Positions 55,911-64,000 of a stretch of DNA of 64,000 nt are shown here, piece by piece. The translations under genes and the position numbers were made by a program. Source of the stretch: Actinotalea solisilvae (lineage in GTDB: Bacteria > Actinomycetota > Actinomycetes > Actinomycetales > Cellulomonadaceae). Under the pieces are notes generated by a model, which had not been told where the DNA came from, searched no databases, and saw only the letters and a list, made by a program, of their open reading frames with translations. The stretch is taken from NCBI RefSeq assembly GCF_016464425.1, contig NZ_JADDKQ010000017.1:1-64000 (forward strand), written 5' to 3'. Each line of letters starts with the position of its first letter. The stretch's first letter is position 1.

Positions 55911-56695
55911 CGCACCGGCCGCAGGACCGCGAGATCCACGCCTGGCTCACCGACATGGACGGCGTGCTCGTCCACGAGGGCCGCGCGATCCCCGGCGCAC
56001 CCGACTTCGTCCGGGCGCTGCAGGACGCCGGCCGCCCGTTCCTCGTCCTCACCAACAACTCGATCTTCACGGCGCGCGACCTGCGCGCGCGGCTCGCGGC
56101 GTCAGGCATCGACGTCCCCGAGCACGCGATCTGGACCTCCGCGCTCGCGACCGCGGACTTCCTCGCCGACCAGGTCCCCGGCGGCTCGGCGTACGCGATC
56201 GGCGAGGCCGGCCTCACGACGGCGCTCTACGAGGCCGGGTACACGCTGACCGAGTCGGACCCGGACTACGTCGTGCTCGGCGAGACCCGCACCTACTCCT
56301 TCGAGGCGATCACCAAGGCGATCCGCCTCATCCAGGGCGGCGCGCGGTTCATCGCGACCAACCCGGACGTCACGGGCCCGAGCGCCGAGGGCGACCTGCC
56401 CGCGACGGGGTCGGTGGCGGCGATGATCACGGCCGCCACGGGGCGCGAGCCCTACTTCGTCGGCAAGCCCAACCCGATGATGTTCCGGTCCGCGCTCAAC
56501 CGGATCGACGGCCACTCCGAGACCACGGCGATGGTCGGCGACCGCATGGACACCGACGTCGTCGCGGGCATGGAGGCGGGCCTGCTCACCTACCTCGTGC
56601 TCACGGGCTCGACGCGCGCCGACGACATCCGCCGCTTCCCCTTCCGCCCGAGCCACGTCGTGGACTCGGTCGCGGACCTCGTCGCGCTGGTCTGA
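55907..56695 (+). CDS. HAD-IIA family phosphatase (NagD-like)
   Basis: The 262-residue protein has the HAD catalytic aspartates in LTDMDGVLVHEG, motif II in LVLTNNS, the lysine in FVGKPNPMMF and motif III in MVGDRMDTDVVAGMEAG. ATNPDVTGPSAEG and the large C2 cap fit the NagD/nitrophenylphosphatase group. It should dephosphorylate small sugar or nucleotide phosphates. It overlaps dedA by 4 bp and is co-translated. Confidence 0.93.
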   Translation: MTHRPQDREIHAWLTDMDGVLVHEGRAIPGAPDFVRALQDAGRPFLVLTNNSIFTARDLRARLAASGIDVPEHAIWTSALATADFLADQVPGGSAYAIGEAGLTTALYEAGYTLTESDPDYVVLGETRTYSFEAITKAIRLIQGGARFIATNPDVTGPSAEGDLPATGSVAAMITAATGREPYFVGKPNPMMFRSALNRIDGHSETTAMVGDRMDTDVVAGMEAGLLTYLVLTGSTRADDIRRFPFRPSHVVDSVADLVALV

Positions 56696-56747
56696 CGCCG
56701 GGACCTTCGTCCCGGGCGCCCCGGCGGGGTCTGCCTACGGTGCGGCC

Positions 56748-57578
56748 ATGGTGACCGCCGTCCCGACCCGGGCGCGGGGCCGACGTCGCCGCGGGCCCGG
56801 CTGGGTGCCGAACCAGCACGGCGCGTGGGCGATGCTCGTGCTCCCGGCCGTCGTCGGCGCGGCGCACGCGGGGGTGCGGTGGTGGCACCTCGTGCTCCTC
56901 GCCGCCTGGCTGAGCGCGTACCTCGCCTACTTCGCCGTCGGCCTCTGGCTGAAGTCCCGGCGCCGCCCCCGGTACCTGCCCCCGGTCCGCGCGTACGCCG
57001 CGACGACGGCCGTCCTCGGTGCGCTCGTCGTCGTCGGCGAGCCCGCCGTGCTGCGCTGGGGCCTCGTCTACGCGCCGCTGCTCGCCACGAGCCTGGTCCT
57101 GGTGGCGCGCCGCGCGGACCGGACCGTCACCAACGACCTCGTCATGGTCGCGGCGGCGTCGCTGCTCGCCGTGGTGGCGCACGCGGGAGCCGTCCCGACC
57201 GGCGCGGGTCCCGCCTGGCTGCCGGGTGGCGGCGACCCTCACGGGTGGGTGCTCGCCGGGGTCCTGCTCGCGTACTTCGCCGGCACCGTGCCCTACGTCA
57301 AGACGATGATCCGCGCGCGCGGCGACCGGCGGATGTACGCGGCGTCGGTCGCGCTGCACGGGGCGCTCGCCGCCGGCGCCGGAGCCTGGGCGGTCGCCGC
57401 CGCGGCCGGCGGCCTCGGGGACCTGCGGCTCGCCGTCTGGCTCACGGTCCTCGCCGTGCTGCTCGCCGTGCGCGCCGCGGTCGTGCCCCGCCGCTGGCCG
57501 GCGGCGACGCCGAAGCAGGTGGGCCTCGGCGAGATCGCCGCGTCGGCCGCGCTCGCCCTGGTCCTGCTCCTGGCCTGA
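56748..57578 (+). CDS. YwiC-like membrane protein
   Basis: The 276-residue integral membrane protein begins with a basic tail and the family motif PNQHGAWAMLVLPAVVG, then has eight or so hydrophobic segments and a central YFAGTVPYVKTMIRARGDRR. These are features of the YwiC-like family, whose function is unknown. It lies 52 bp after the HAD phosphatase gene on the same strand. The ATG start is used. Confidence 0.85.
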   Translation: MVTAVPTRARGRRRRGPGWVPNQHGAWAMLVLPAVVGAAHAGVRWWHLVLLAAWLSAYLAYFAVGLWLKSRRRPRYLPPVRAYAATTAVLGALVVVGEPAVLRWGLVYAPLLATSLVLVARRADRTVTNDLVMVAAASLLAVVAHAGAVPTGAGPAWLPGGGDPHGWVLAGVLLAYFAGTVPYVKTMIRARGDRRMYAASVALHGALAAGAGAWAVAAAAGGLGDLRLAVWLTVLAVLLAVRAAVVPRRWPAATPKQVGLGEIAASAALALVLLLA

Positions 57579-57620
57579 CGGAGGACCTCCGCGCCCCTCG
57601 CCGCGCGCCGCTGCGCCGGG

Positions 57621-58256
57621 TCAGGCGCCGGCGAGCCCGAGGTCGTCCAGCGTGAAGGCGTGCAGGTAGGGGACGCCGAGCGCCTCGATCTTCTCGCGAG
57701 CGCCCGTGGCCCGGTCCACGATCACGGCCACGCCCAGCACCTCGGCGCCCGCCTCCCGCGCGGCCTCGACCGCGGCGATCGGCGACGCGCCGGTGGTGGA
57801 CGTGTCCTCGAGCACCACGACGCGCCGCCCGACGACGTCGGGCCCCTCGATGCGCCGCTGCATGCCGTGGGCCTTGGCCTCCTTGCGGACGACGAACGCG
57901 TCGACGTCCTGCCCGCGCGACGCGGCGGCGTGCAGGATCGCGGTCGCGACCGGGTCGGCGCCGAGCGTCAGGCCGCCCACCGCGTCGATCTCGCCGGCGC
58001 CGAGCCCGGCCTCCTCGAGCAGGTCGAGCATGACGTGGCCGACGAGCGGCGCGGCCCGGTGGTGCAGCGTCACGCGCCGCAGGTCCACGTAGTAGTCGGC
58101 CTCGCGGCCCGAGGACAGCGTCACGCGTCCGTGCACGACGGCGAGCTCGGTGACGAGGTCGCGCAGCTGCTCGCGCGGGGTGGGTCGCAGGACGAGGTCG
58201 TCGGCAGAGGTCACGGCTGAGGGCACGTCGGCAGGGGGCACGTCGGCAGAGGTCAC
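57621..58256 (-). CDS. pyrE: Orotate phosphoribosyltransferase
   Basis: PyrE converts orotate and PRPP to OMP in pyrimidine synthesis. The 211-residue protein has FLAG-free N-terminal residues, then VTLSSGREADYYVDLRRVTL, GGLTLGADPVATAI, VRKEAKAHGM and the PRPP loop VVVLEDTSTTGASP. The first 20 residues are a repeat-like TSADVPPADVPSAVTSADD. The GTG at 58214 (VTSADDLVL) is an equally credible start, because a GGCAGAGGTCACG segment is duplicated 42 bp apart and neither copy has a clear ribosome-binding site. Confidence 0.93.
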   Translation of the reverse strand: MTSADVPPADVPSAVTSADDLVLRPTPREQLRDLVTELAVVHGRVTLSSGREADYYVDLRRVTLHHRAAPLVGHVMLDLLEEAGLGAGEIDAVGGLTLGADPVATAILHAAASRGQDVDAFVVRKEAKAHGMQRRIEGPDVVGRRVVVLEDTSTTGASPIAAVEAAREAGAEVLGVAVIVDRATGAREKIEALGVPYLHAFTLDDLGLAGA

Positions 58257-58332
58257 GCCGCCAGGCTAGCGGCGGCCCCGCCGCCCCGCGGGCGCCGGGC
58301 CAGGCCGTGGGCAGCCCGGGTGATGCCTTGCC

Positions 58333-59130
58333 TCAGTGCTCCTCGGGGTCGTCGACCTCGACCACGGCCTCGCGCACGCGGCGGTCGCCCGACAGCGCGC
58401 GGATCGCGGCGCGCGGCAGGAGGCGCGCCACCTCGGCCGCGATCCCGTAGCGCAGGCTGGGCGTCGAGATGACGGCGCCGCGACGCACGTCGGCGAGCGC
58501 CGCGGTCACCACCGCGTCGGCGTTGAGCCACGCGAGCTGGGGGTACGCGTCGCGCTCGAGGCCCGCCCGCTCGTGGAACTCGGTGTGCACGAGGCCGGGG
58601 CACAGGGCGGTCGCCGTGACCCCCGTCCCGCGCAGCTCGACGGCGAGGCCCTCGGTGAACGTGCGCACCCAGGCCTTGTGCGCCGAGTACGTGCCCATCG
58701 CCGTGAGCGCCGCCACGGACGACACGTTGAGCACCGCGCCGCGGCCGCGCTCGACCATCGGCCCGACGGCGGCGTGCGAGAGCACCATGACGGCGCGCAC
58801 CATGACGTCCAGCGCCTGCTCGTGGGCCGCGAGGTCGCCCCCGACGAACGACTGGCCGAGGCCGAAGCCGGCGTTGTTGACGAGCAGGCCGACAGGACGG
58901 TCCCGGTCCCGCAGCCGCTCGGCCACGCGCTCGACGTCGTCCCGGACGCCCAGGTCCGCGGAGATCACCTCGGCGCGGACGCCCGCGGCAGCGCGCAGCT
59001 GCGCGGCGAGGCGGTCGAGCCGGGTCGCGTCCCGGGCCACGAGGACGACGTCGTGCCGGGCGGTCGCGAGCTGCCACGCGAACTCCAGACCCAGCCCGGC
59101 GCTCGCTCCGGTGATCAGTGCCGTAGCCAT
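58333..59130 (-). CDS. Short-chain dehydrogenase/reductase
   Basis: The 265-residue classical SDR has the cofactor motif TGASAGLG, NNAGFG, the catalytic Ser in NVSSVAA and the Tyr/Lys pair in YSAHKAW. LCPGLVHTEFHERAG and the C-terminal LPRAAIRALSGDRR resemble DltE/YqjQ-type actinobacterial SDRs. The substrate is unknown. The ATG start lies 120 bp from the divergent exonuclease III gene. Confidence 0.92.
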   Translation of the reverse strand: MATALITGASAGLGLEFAWQLATARHDVVLVARDATRLDRLAAQLRAAAGVRAEVISADLGVRDDVERVAERLRDRDRPVGLLVNNAGFGLGQSFVGGDLAAHEQALDVMVRAVMVLSHAAVGPMVERGRGAVLNVSSVAALTAMGTYSAHKAWVRTFTEGLAVELRGTGVTATALCPGLVHTEFHERAGLERDAYPQLAWLNADAVVTAALADVRRGAVISTPSLRYGIAAEVARLLPRAAIRALSGDRRVREAVVEVDDPEEH

Positions 59131-59250
59131 GCGGCCAGCCTACGGTGGGCCGCCCTCGCGGCGCGGGACCCACGGGGGGACGCGGCGCGGGCACCTGCTC
59201 GGCAGGCGGCGGCCCGGCCGGCGTCGGCGGCGGCCGGTAGCGTGCGGCGC

Positions 59251-60051
59251 ATGCGGATCGCGACCTGGAACGTCAACTCCGTCCGGGCGCGGGCCGACCG
59301 CGTGGCCGCGTGGCTCGAGCGCACGGGCACGGACGTCCTGGCGATGCAGGAGACCAAGTGCGCCGACGCCCAGTTCCCCTACTCGGTCTTCGAGGCCGCG
59401 GGGTACGAGGTCGCGCACGTGGGCGTGAGCCAGTGGAACGGCGTCGCGGTCGCCTCCCGCGTGGGGCTCGACGACGTCGAGGTGGGGTTCCCCGGGCAGC
59501 CGACCTTCGGCGGGGAGGCGCCCGTGGTCGAGGCGCGCGCGCTCGGCGCGACGTGCGGCGGCGTGCGCGTGTGGAGCCTGTACGTGCCGCACGGCCGCGC
59601 GGTCGGGGACCCGCACTACGTCTACAAGCTCGAGTGGCTCGCGCGGCTGCGCGACGCCGCCCGCGGCTGGGTCGACCCGACCACCGGCGACCCGCACGCG
59701 CCGATCGCCCTCGTCGGCGACTGGAACGTCATCCCCCTCGACACGGACGTGTGGGACGTCGCCGAGTTCGACGGGCACACCCACGTGACCGCCCCCGAGC
59801 GCGAGGCGTTCGCCGCCTTCGCCGACGCCGGGTACACCGAGGTCTCGCGCGTCTTCGTCCCGGACGAGCACACGTACACGTACTGGGACTACAAGCAGCT
59901 CGCGTTCCCGAAGAACAAGGGCCTGCGGATCGACTTCGCCTGGGCGTCGCCGGCGCTCGCCGCGCGCGTCACGGGGGCCTCGATCGACCGCCAGGAGCGC
60001 AAGGGCGCGGGCCCCTCCGACCACGTGCCCGTCGTGCTCGAGGTCGCCTGA
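59251..60051 (+). CDS. xth: Exodeoxyribonuclease III
   Basis: This AP endonuclease/3' exonuclease acts in base excision repair. The 266-residue protein has ATWNVNSVRARADRV, LAMQETKCADAQFP, LYVPHGRAVGDPHYVYK, LVGDWNVIP with catalytic Asp/Asn, YTYWDYKQLAFPKNKGLRID and GPSDHVPVVLEV with the final Asp-His. The length is standard. It is divergent from the SDR gene. No LexA box was seen upstream. Confidence 0.96.
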   Translation: MRIATWNVNSVRARADRVAAWLERTGTDVLAMQETKCADAQFPYSVFEAAGYEVAHVGVSQWNGVAVASRVGLDDVEVGFPGQPTFGGEAPVVEARALGATCGGVRVWSLYVPHGRAVGDPHYVYKLEWLARLRDAARGWVDPTTGDPHAPIALVGDWNVIPLDTDVWDVAEFDGHTHVTAPEREAFAAFADAGYTEVSRVFVPDEHTYTYWDYKQLAFPKNKGLRIDFAWASPALAARVTGASIDRQERKGAGPSDHVPVVLEVA

Positions 60052-60095
60052 GTGGCGCGCGCGACCACCCTCGCCGGCCCGCTAGGGTCCACCGC

Positions 60096-60968
60096 GTGAG
60101 CGCGCCCTGGTCCCCGCCGCCCCCGCCGGGGGACGCGCCCGAGCCGACGTCGTCCCAGCCGGCAGAGCCCGAGCCCGCAGTGACCGCGCCCGCAGTGACC
60201 GCACCCGCAGTGACCGCACCCGCAGTGACCGCACCCGTAGCGCCCCAGCCCGCACCGCTGTGGCCGACCGCGCCCACGGGCCCGGGCCCCGTGGACGAGC
60301 CCGTGGCGGGCTCGTGGTCCGCGCCACGCACCGACCCGTCGGCCGCGCCGCACCGGGGCGGGTACCTCGACGAGACCTACCCCGCCGAGGGCTTCGGGGT
60401 CCAGGCGGAGGAGCCGCCGCCGCCGTGGCAGCGGGGCCCCGCGACGTTCCCCTCCGGCCCGTACCCCGGCGCGCCGGGCGGGTACCCGGGCGCGCCCGGC
60501 CCCTACCCCGGCGCGCCGGGCGGGTACCCGGGTGCGTACCCCGGCGCCCCCGGCCCGACCTCGGTCCACGTGCAGCCGGGCCACCCGGGCGCCTCGTCCC
60601 CCGCGGCGCCGGCCACCACCTACCCGCAGACCCCCTACCCGCCGGCCGCCTACCCGGCCGCCCCGTACGGCGGTCCGGTGCCGTACGGGGTGCCGGCCAC
60701 GGGCTGGTCCGCGCCGCCCCCGCCGCAGGACGGCCTGTCGATCGCCTCGCTCCTCGTCGGCGTCCTCGGCCTCCTGTCGTGCATCGGCGTCTTCGTCGGG
60801 CCGGTCGCGCTCGGGCTCGGGATCGCCGGGCTGCAGCGCATCAAGGCGCGCGGCACCCGGGGCCGCGGGCTCGCGATCACCGGCATCGTCACGGGCTCGA
60901 TCGGCACGGTCGCCGCTCTGCTCGTCGTGCTCTCGATCGCGTCCGACCCGCAGGGGTTCCTCCGGTGA
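60096..60968 (+). CDS. DUF4190 membrane protein with proline/tyrosine-rich repeats
   Basis: The 290-residue protein has a long disordered N-terminal part: four tandem PAVTA units (15-bp DNA repeat at 60174-60233), then PYPGAPGGYPGAPG-type repeats. The C-terminal DUF4190 module has two membrane segments (SIASLLVGVLGLLSCIGVFV and LAITGIVTGSIGTVAALLVV) with LGIAGLQRIKARGTRGRG between them. It overlaps the next gene by GTGA. No defined function is known. Confidence 0.8.
   Translation: MSAPWSPPPPPGDAPEPTSSQPAEPEPAVTAPAVTAPAVTAPAVTAPVAPQPAPLWPTAPTGPGPVDEPVAGSWSAPRTDPSAAPHRGGYLDETYPAEGFGVQAEEPPPPWQRGPATFPSGPYPGAPGGYPGAPGPYPGAPGGYPGAYPGAPGPTSVHVQPGHPGASSPAAPATTYPQTPYPPAAYPAAPYGGPVPYGVPATGWSAPPPPQDGLSIASLLVGVLGLLSCIGVFVGPVALGLGIAGLQRIKARGTRGRGLAITGIVTGSIGTVAALLVVLSIASDPQGFLR
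60174..60233 (+). repeat. 15-bp coding tandem repeat, four units
   Basis: CCCGCAGTGACCGCA repeats from 60174 with a 15-bp period over four units, almost unchanged, and encodes PAVTA in the DUF4190 protein. Confidence 0.88.
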
Positions 60969-61537
60969 GCGCGAACGGCGGCGGCTACTACCCGCAGGAG
61001 CCGTACTACGCGCCCGGCTGGTCGGGCCCGGCGGCCCCCGCGCCGCCGCGCCGCAGCCGGACGCCGCTCGTGGTGGCGCTCGTCCTCACGGGCGTGCTGG
61101 TCCTCGGCCTGGCCGCGTGGGGCGTCGTCGTGCTGCGGCAGGGCATGCAGACGCGCGTGCTCGGCGAGGTCGACCGTCCGACGTCGGCGCACAGCCGCCA
61201 GCTCGACGTCGGCCACTGCGTCGTGGGCCTGCCGTCGGACGGCGAGGTCGGCCAGGTGGACCTCGTGCCCTGCGCCGACCCGCACGTCGCCGAGGTCGTC
61301 GGCGTCCACCCGTTCCGGGCCGACGCCTGGCCCGGTCAGCGCGCCGTCGACGACGAGGCGGCCGCGGCGTGCGAGATGGACTCGGCCCAGGTCGCGGCAG
61401 GCTTCCGCGCGGTGGTGTGGTCGCCCTCCGAGGAGAGCTGGGCGCAGGGCGACCGCCGCGGGCTGTGCCTCGCGTGGCTCGACGCCGGCGAGGCGCGAGG
61501 CTCGTTCGCGGCGGGCGACGAGGTCACGACGGACTGA
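60965..61537 (+). CDS. Septum-formation-family membrane protein
   Basis: The 190-residue protein has a short Tyr/Pro-rich cytoplasmic start, one membrane segment (TPLVVALVLTGVLVLGLAAW) and an external domain with HCVVGLPSDGEVGQVDLVPC, DPHVAEVVGVHPF, WPGQRAVDDEAAAAC and CLAW. This cysteine and PH(V)AEV pattern fits the actinobacterial septum formation domain, whose role is poorly defined. The GTG start overlaps the DUF4190 stop. Its last 14 bases overlap the 3' end of the convergent TetR gene. Confidence 0.78.
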   Translation: MSANGGGYYPQEPYYAPGWSGPAAPAPPRRSRTPLVVALVLTGVLVLGLAAWGVVVLRQGMQTRVLGEVDRPTSAHSRQLDVGHCVVGLPSDGEVGQVDLVPCADPHVAEVVGVHPFRADAWPGQRAVDDEAAAACEMDSAQVAAGFRAVVWSPSEESWAQGDRRGLCLAWLDAGEARGSFAAGDEVTTD

Positions 61538-62168
61538 CCGGTCCGCCGTCGAGCGGGACGCGCAGCAGCCGCTGCACGTGGTCGCGGACGACGGCGGCCA
61601 TGTCGACCGAGGCGCGGTCGAGCAGCCACTGCACCTGGAGCCCGTCCATGAGCGCGGCGAGCGCCGACGCCGCCGTGACCGGGTCGACCCCGGGCACGAG
61701 GACGCCGTCGGCCGCGGCCTGCTCGAGCACCGCCGTGAACTGCCGGCGCGTGGCGCCGTACCGCTCGACGAACCACGCGTGCGCGGGGTGGTCCGGGTCG
61801 ACCGCCTCGGCCGAGAGCGTCGCGTGCAGCTCGACGATCGCGGGCACCTCGGCGTTGTGCTCGACGAGCCGCACCAGGTCCCGCAGCTGGGTGAGCCCGT
61901 CGCCCGTGCCCGGGAGGTAGCGCTCGGAGTCCAGCTCGTCGCGCCGCTCGAGGACGGCGGCCAGGAGCGCGGCCTTGGTCGGGAAGTGGTGCAGCAGACC
62001 GGGGTGCGTCAGCCCGGCGCGCGCCGCGACCTCGCGCAGCGATGCCGACCTGTACCCGAGCTCGCCGAAGAGCCCGGTGGCGACCTCGACGACGTGCCGC
62101 CGGGTCGCCCGGCCCTTCGCGTACCCGCGTCGGGGGGCGACCGCGGCGACGTCGTCGAGTGCGCTCAC
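61524..62168 (-). CDS. TetR-family regulator downstream of clpB
   Basis: The 214-residue protein has the TetR helix-turn-helix near residues 20-65: HVVEVATGLFGELGYRSASL, REVAARAGLTHPGLLHHF and PTKAALLAAVLERRDEL. The GTG at 62168 begins 7 bp after the clpB stop on the same strand, which suggests co-transcription with the chaperone, an unusual neighbour. The 3' end overlaps the convergent septum-formation-family gene by 14 bp. Ligand and targets are unknown. Confidence 0.9.
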   Translation of the reverse strand: MSALDDVAAVAPRRGYAKGRATRRHVVEVATGLFGELGYRSASLREVAARAGLTHPGLLHHFPTKAALLAAVLERRDELDSERYLPGTGDGLTQLRDLVRLVEHNAEVPAIVELHATLSAEAVDPDHPAHAWFVERYGATRRQFTAVLEQAAADGVLVPGVDPVTAASALAALMDGLQVQWLLDRASVDMAAVVRDHVQRLLRVPLDGGPVSPS

Positions 62169-62175
62169 CCGGGCA

Positions 62176-64000
62176 TCATCCCGCAGCGGCCGCGCCCGGC
62201 TCGGCACCCGCGACCAGGACGGCGTCCCGCGCGCCCGGCCGGACGACGAGGCCGCCGCCGTCGGCCGCGTCGCGGTCGACCGTCACGGCGCCGCCGTCCT
62301 GCACCTCGCCCGAGAGCAGCATCCGCGCGAGGCGGTCGCCGATCTCGCGCTGGACGAGGCGGCGCAGCGGCCGCGCGCCGTACGCCGGGTCGAAGCCCTC
62401 GATCGCGAGCCACTCGCGCGCGGCGGGCGTGACCTCGAGCGAGAGCCGGCGGTCCGCGAGCCGCTCGGCGAGGCGAGCGACCTGCAGGTCGACGATCGAG
62501 CCGAGCTCGGCGAGCGTGAGCGCGTCGAACAGGACGACGTCGTCGAGCCGGTTGAGGAACTCGGGCTTGAACGCGGCGCGCACGGCGCCCATGACGGCCT
62601 CGCGCTTCGCGGCGTCGTCGAGCAGCGGGTCGACGAGGAACTGCGAGCCGAGGTTGGAGGTGAGCACGAGGATGACGTTGCGGAAGTCGACGGTCCGGCC
62701 CTGGCCGTCGGTGAGGCGGCCGTCGTCGAGCACCTGGAGCAGGACGTCGAACACCTCGGGGTGCGCCTTCTCGACCTCGTCGAGGAGCACCACCGAGTAG
62801 GGGCGGCGGCGCACGGCCTCGGTGAGCTGGCCGCCCTCCTCGTAGCCGACGTACCCGGGCGGGGCGCCGACGAGGCGCGCGACCGAGTGCTTCTCGCCGT
62901 ACTCCGACATGTCGATGCGGACCATCGCGCGCTCGTCGTCGAAGAGGAAGTCCGCGAGCGACTTCGCGAGCTCCGTCTTGCCGACGCCCGTGGGACCGAG
63001 GAACAGGAACGAGCCCGTGGGGCGGTCGGGGTCGGCGACGCCCGCGCGCGAGCGGCGGACAGCATCGGACACCGCGGACACCGCGGCGGCCTGCCCGATG
63101 AGGCGCTCGCCGAGCACCTCCTCCATGCGCAGCAGCTTGGCCGTCTCGCCCTCGAGCAGGCGGCCCGTGGGGATGCCCGTCCAGGCCGAGACCACCTCGG
63201 CGATCTCGTCGGTGCCGACCTTCTCCGCGATCATCGGCGCCTCGGCCGGCCCCTCACCCTCGGGACGCGCCTGCTCCGCCTGCTCGGCCTCCGCGATCTG
63301 CTTCTCGACCGCCGGGATCTCGCCGTAGAGGAGGCGCGACGCCGTCGCGAGGTCGCCCTCGCGCTGGGACCGCTCGGCCGCGACCTTGAGCTCGTCGAGG
63401 CGCACGCGCAGCTCGCCCACGCGGTTCTGCCCGGCCTTCTCGCGCTCCCACCGCGACGTGAGGGCGGCCAGCTCCTCGCGCTTGTCGGCGAGCTCGGCGC
63501 GCAGCTTCTCGAGCCGGTCGGCCGACGCGGGGTCGTCCGCCTCGGCCTCGGCCAGGTAGGACTCCTCCATGGTGAGGCGGTCGACGGCGCGCCGGAGCGC
63601 GTCGATCTCGACCGGGGAGGAGTCGAGCTCCATGCGGAGCCGGGACGCGGCCTCGTCGACGAGGTCGATGGCCTTGTCGGGGAGCTGCCGCGCGGGGATG
63701 TAGCGGTCGGCGAGCGTCGCGGCCGCCACGAGTGCGGCGTCCGAGATGCCGACCTTGTGGTGGGCCTCGTAGCGCTCCTTGAGGCCGCGCAGGATCGCGA
63801 CGGTGTCCTCGACCGACGGCTCGCCGACGAAGACCTGCTGGAACCGCCGCTCGAGCGCCGGGTCCTTCTCGATGCGCTCGCGGAACTCGTCGAGCGTCGT
63901 CGCGCCGACCATGCGCAGCTCGCCGCGCGCGAGCATGGGCTTGAGCATGTTGCCCGCGTCCATGCTGCCCTCGGCGGCACCCGCCCCGACGACGGTGTGC
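62176..64000 (-). CDS. clpB: ATP-dependent chaperone ClpB, 3' part (5' end outside window)
   Basis: ClpB is the hexameric disaggregase that works with DnaK. The window holds about 607 C-terminal residues. They start in the D1 ATPase domain ([35 protein letters not shown]) and run through the coiled-coil M domain (about 63240-63620) and the D2 domain with Walker [13 protein letters not shown], Walker [12 protein letters not shown] and [10 protein letters not shown]. The C-terminal domain includes [20 protein letters not shown]. The ATG at 63963 is internal and not a start. The gene is followed after 7 bp by a TetR gene. Confidence 0.97.
   Translation of the reverse strand, partial: HTVVGAGAAEGSMDAGNMLKPMLARGELRMVGATTLDEFRERIEKDPALERRFQQVFVGEPSVEDTVAILRGLKERYEAHHKVGISDAALVAAATLADRYIPARQLPDKAIDLVDEAASRLRMELDSSPVEIDALRRAVDRLTMEESYLAEAEADDPASADRLEKLRAELADKREELAALTSRWEREKAGQNRVGELRVRLDELKVAAERSQREGDLATASRLLYGEIPAVEKQIAEAEQAEQARPEGEGPAEAPMIAEKVGTDEIAEVVSAWTGIPTGRLLEGETAKLLRMEEVLGERLIGQAAAVSAVSDAVRRSRAGVADPDRPTGSFLFLGPTGVGKTELAKSLADFLFDDERAMVRIDMSEYGEKHSVARLVGAPPGYVGYEEGGQLTEAVRRRPYSVVLLDEVEKAHPEVFDVLLQVLDDGRLTDGQGRTVDFRNVILVLTSNLGSQFLVDPLLDDAAKREAVMGAVRAAFKPEFLNRLDDVVLFDALTLAELGSIVDLQVARLAERLADRRLSLEVTPAAREWLAIEGFDPAYGARPLRRLVQREIGDRLARMLLSGEVQDGGAVTVDRDAADGGGLVVRPGARDAVLVAGAEPGAAAAG

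Noticed and set aside
60174-60233. Regulatory repeat array downstream of xth
   Set aside because: The repeat keeps codon phase and lies inside a coding region for PAVTA units, so it is a coding minisatellite.

Overview
The window comes from a very GC-rich actinobacterium, most likely a member of the Micrococcales near Cellulomonas, Cellulosimicrobium or Isoptericola. The evidence is extreme GC content, many GTG starts, frequent 4-bp GTGA/ATGA stop/start overlaps, two DUF222-HNH (13E12-type) genes, an actinobacterial LexA box, a DtxR-type iron box, NmrA/DUF1772/AraC and DUF3151/purA/fba neighbourhoods, and a CBM2-like domain on a secreted nuclease. This placement rests on gene content seen in the sequence, not on a database search. 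The first ~90 bases and bases 10698-10761 are pure G/C homopolymer runs that look like assembly artefacts, so base 1 is probably a contig end and the join at 10.7 kb should not be trusted for synteny.

Layout. 0.1-10.6 kb (minus strand): secreted ExeM-type nuclease/5'-nucleotidase fusion, sterol-carrier-like protein coupled to a lipoprotein, gdhA, cutC and purL. 10.8-16.8 kb: LexA-boxed 13E12 HNH gene, LysE exporter coupled to a DUF2599 lipoprotein, a stand-alone ATP-dependent DNA ligase, a lipoprotein and an APH-type phosphotransferase. 16.9-20.2 kb: AraC regulator divergent from an NmrA-like/DUF1772 pair, then an epoxide-hydrolase-like enzyme. 20.3-27.0 kb: a lipid divergon, with TetR plus a large acyl-CoA dehydrogenase/oxidase on one side and thiolase, FabG4-like reductase and MaoC dehydratase on the other. 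27.0-29.1 kb: GNAT-kinase fusion, purQ and purS. 29.3-31.8 kb: DUF2510 membrane protein, a broken SDR remnant, a second 13E12 gene and 13-bp tandem repeats. 31.8-34.8 kb: zinc alcohol dehydrogenase with a 33-bp in-frame minisatellite, and a YtcJ-type amidohydrolase. 34.9-40.3 kb: siderophore uptake operon (siderophore-interacting protein, binding protein, two permeases, ATPase) under a DtxR/IdeR box.

40.5-45.8 kb: purC, an L,D-transpeptidase-like lipoprotein that has lost its catalytic residues, purD, purA and DUF3151. 45.9-49.1 kb: a partner-switching module, in which two STAS antagonists flank one PAS-GAF-PP2C-HATPase protein. 49.2-58.3 kb: fbaA, a degenerate-Nudix membrane protein, SpoU methyltransferase, an acidic repeat protein, a NatAB-type ABC transporter, DedA, a HAD phosphatase, a YwiC-like protein and pyrE. 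58.3-64 kb: SDR, exodeoxyribonuclease III, a DUF4190/septum-formation pair, TetR and the 3' part of clpB running off the window.

Most genes are housekeeping: de novo purine synthesis in scattered blocks (purL, purQS, purC, purD, purA), pyrimidine synthesis, glycolysis, nitrogen assimilation, iron uptake and proteostasis. The parts most worth a second look are the SOS-boxed 13E12 gene, the SDR fragment beside the other 13E12 copy, the minisatellites (13, 15, 16, 20 and 33 bp), the dead L,D-transpeptidase-like protein, and the LOV-like sensor of the partner-switching protein, which lacks the photoactive cysteine. I saw no tRNA, rRNA, CRISPR array, integrase or transposase. I found no clear evidence of a wholly new multi-gene system.
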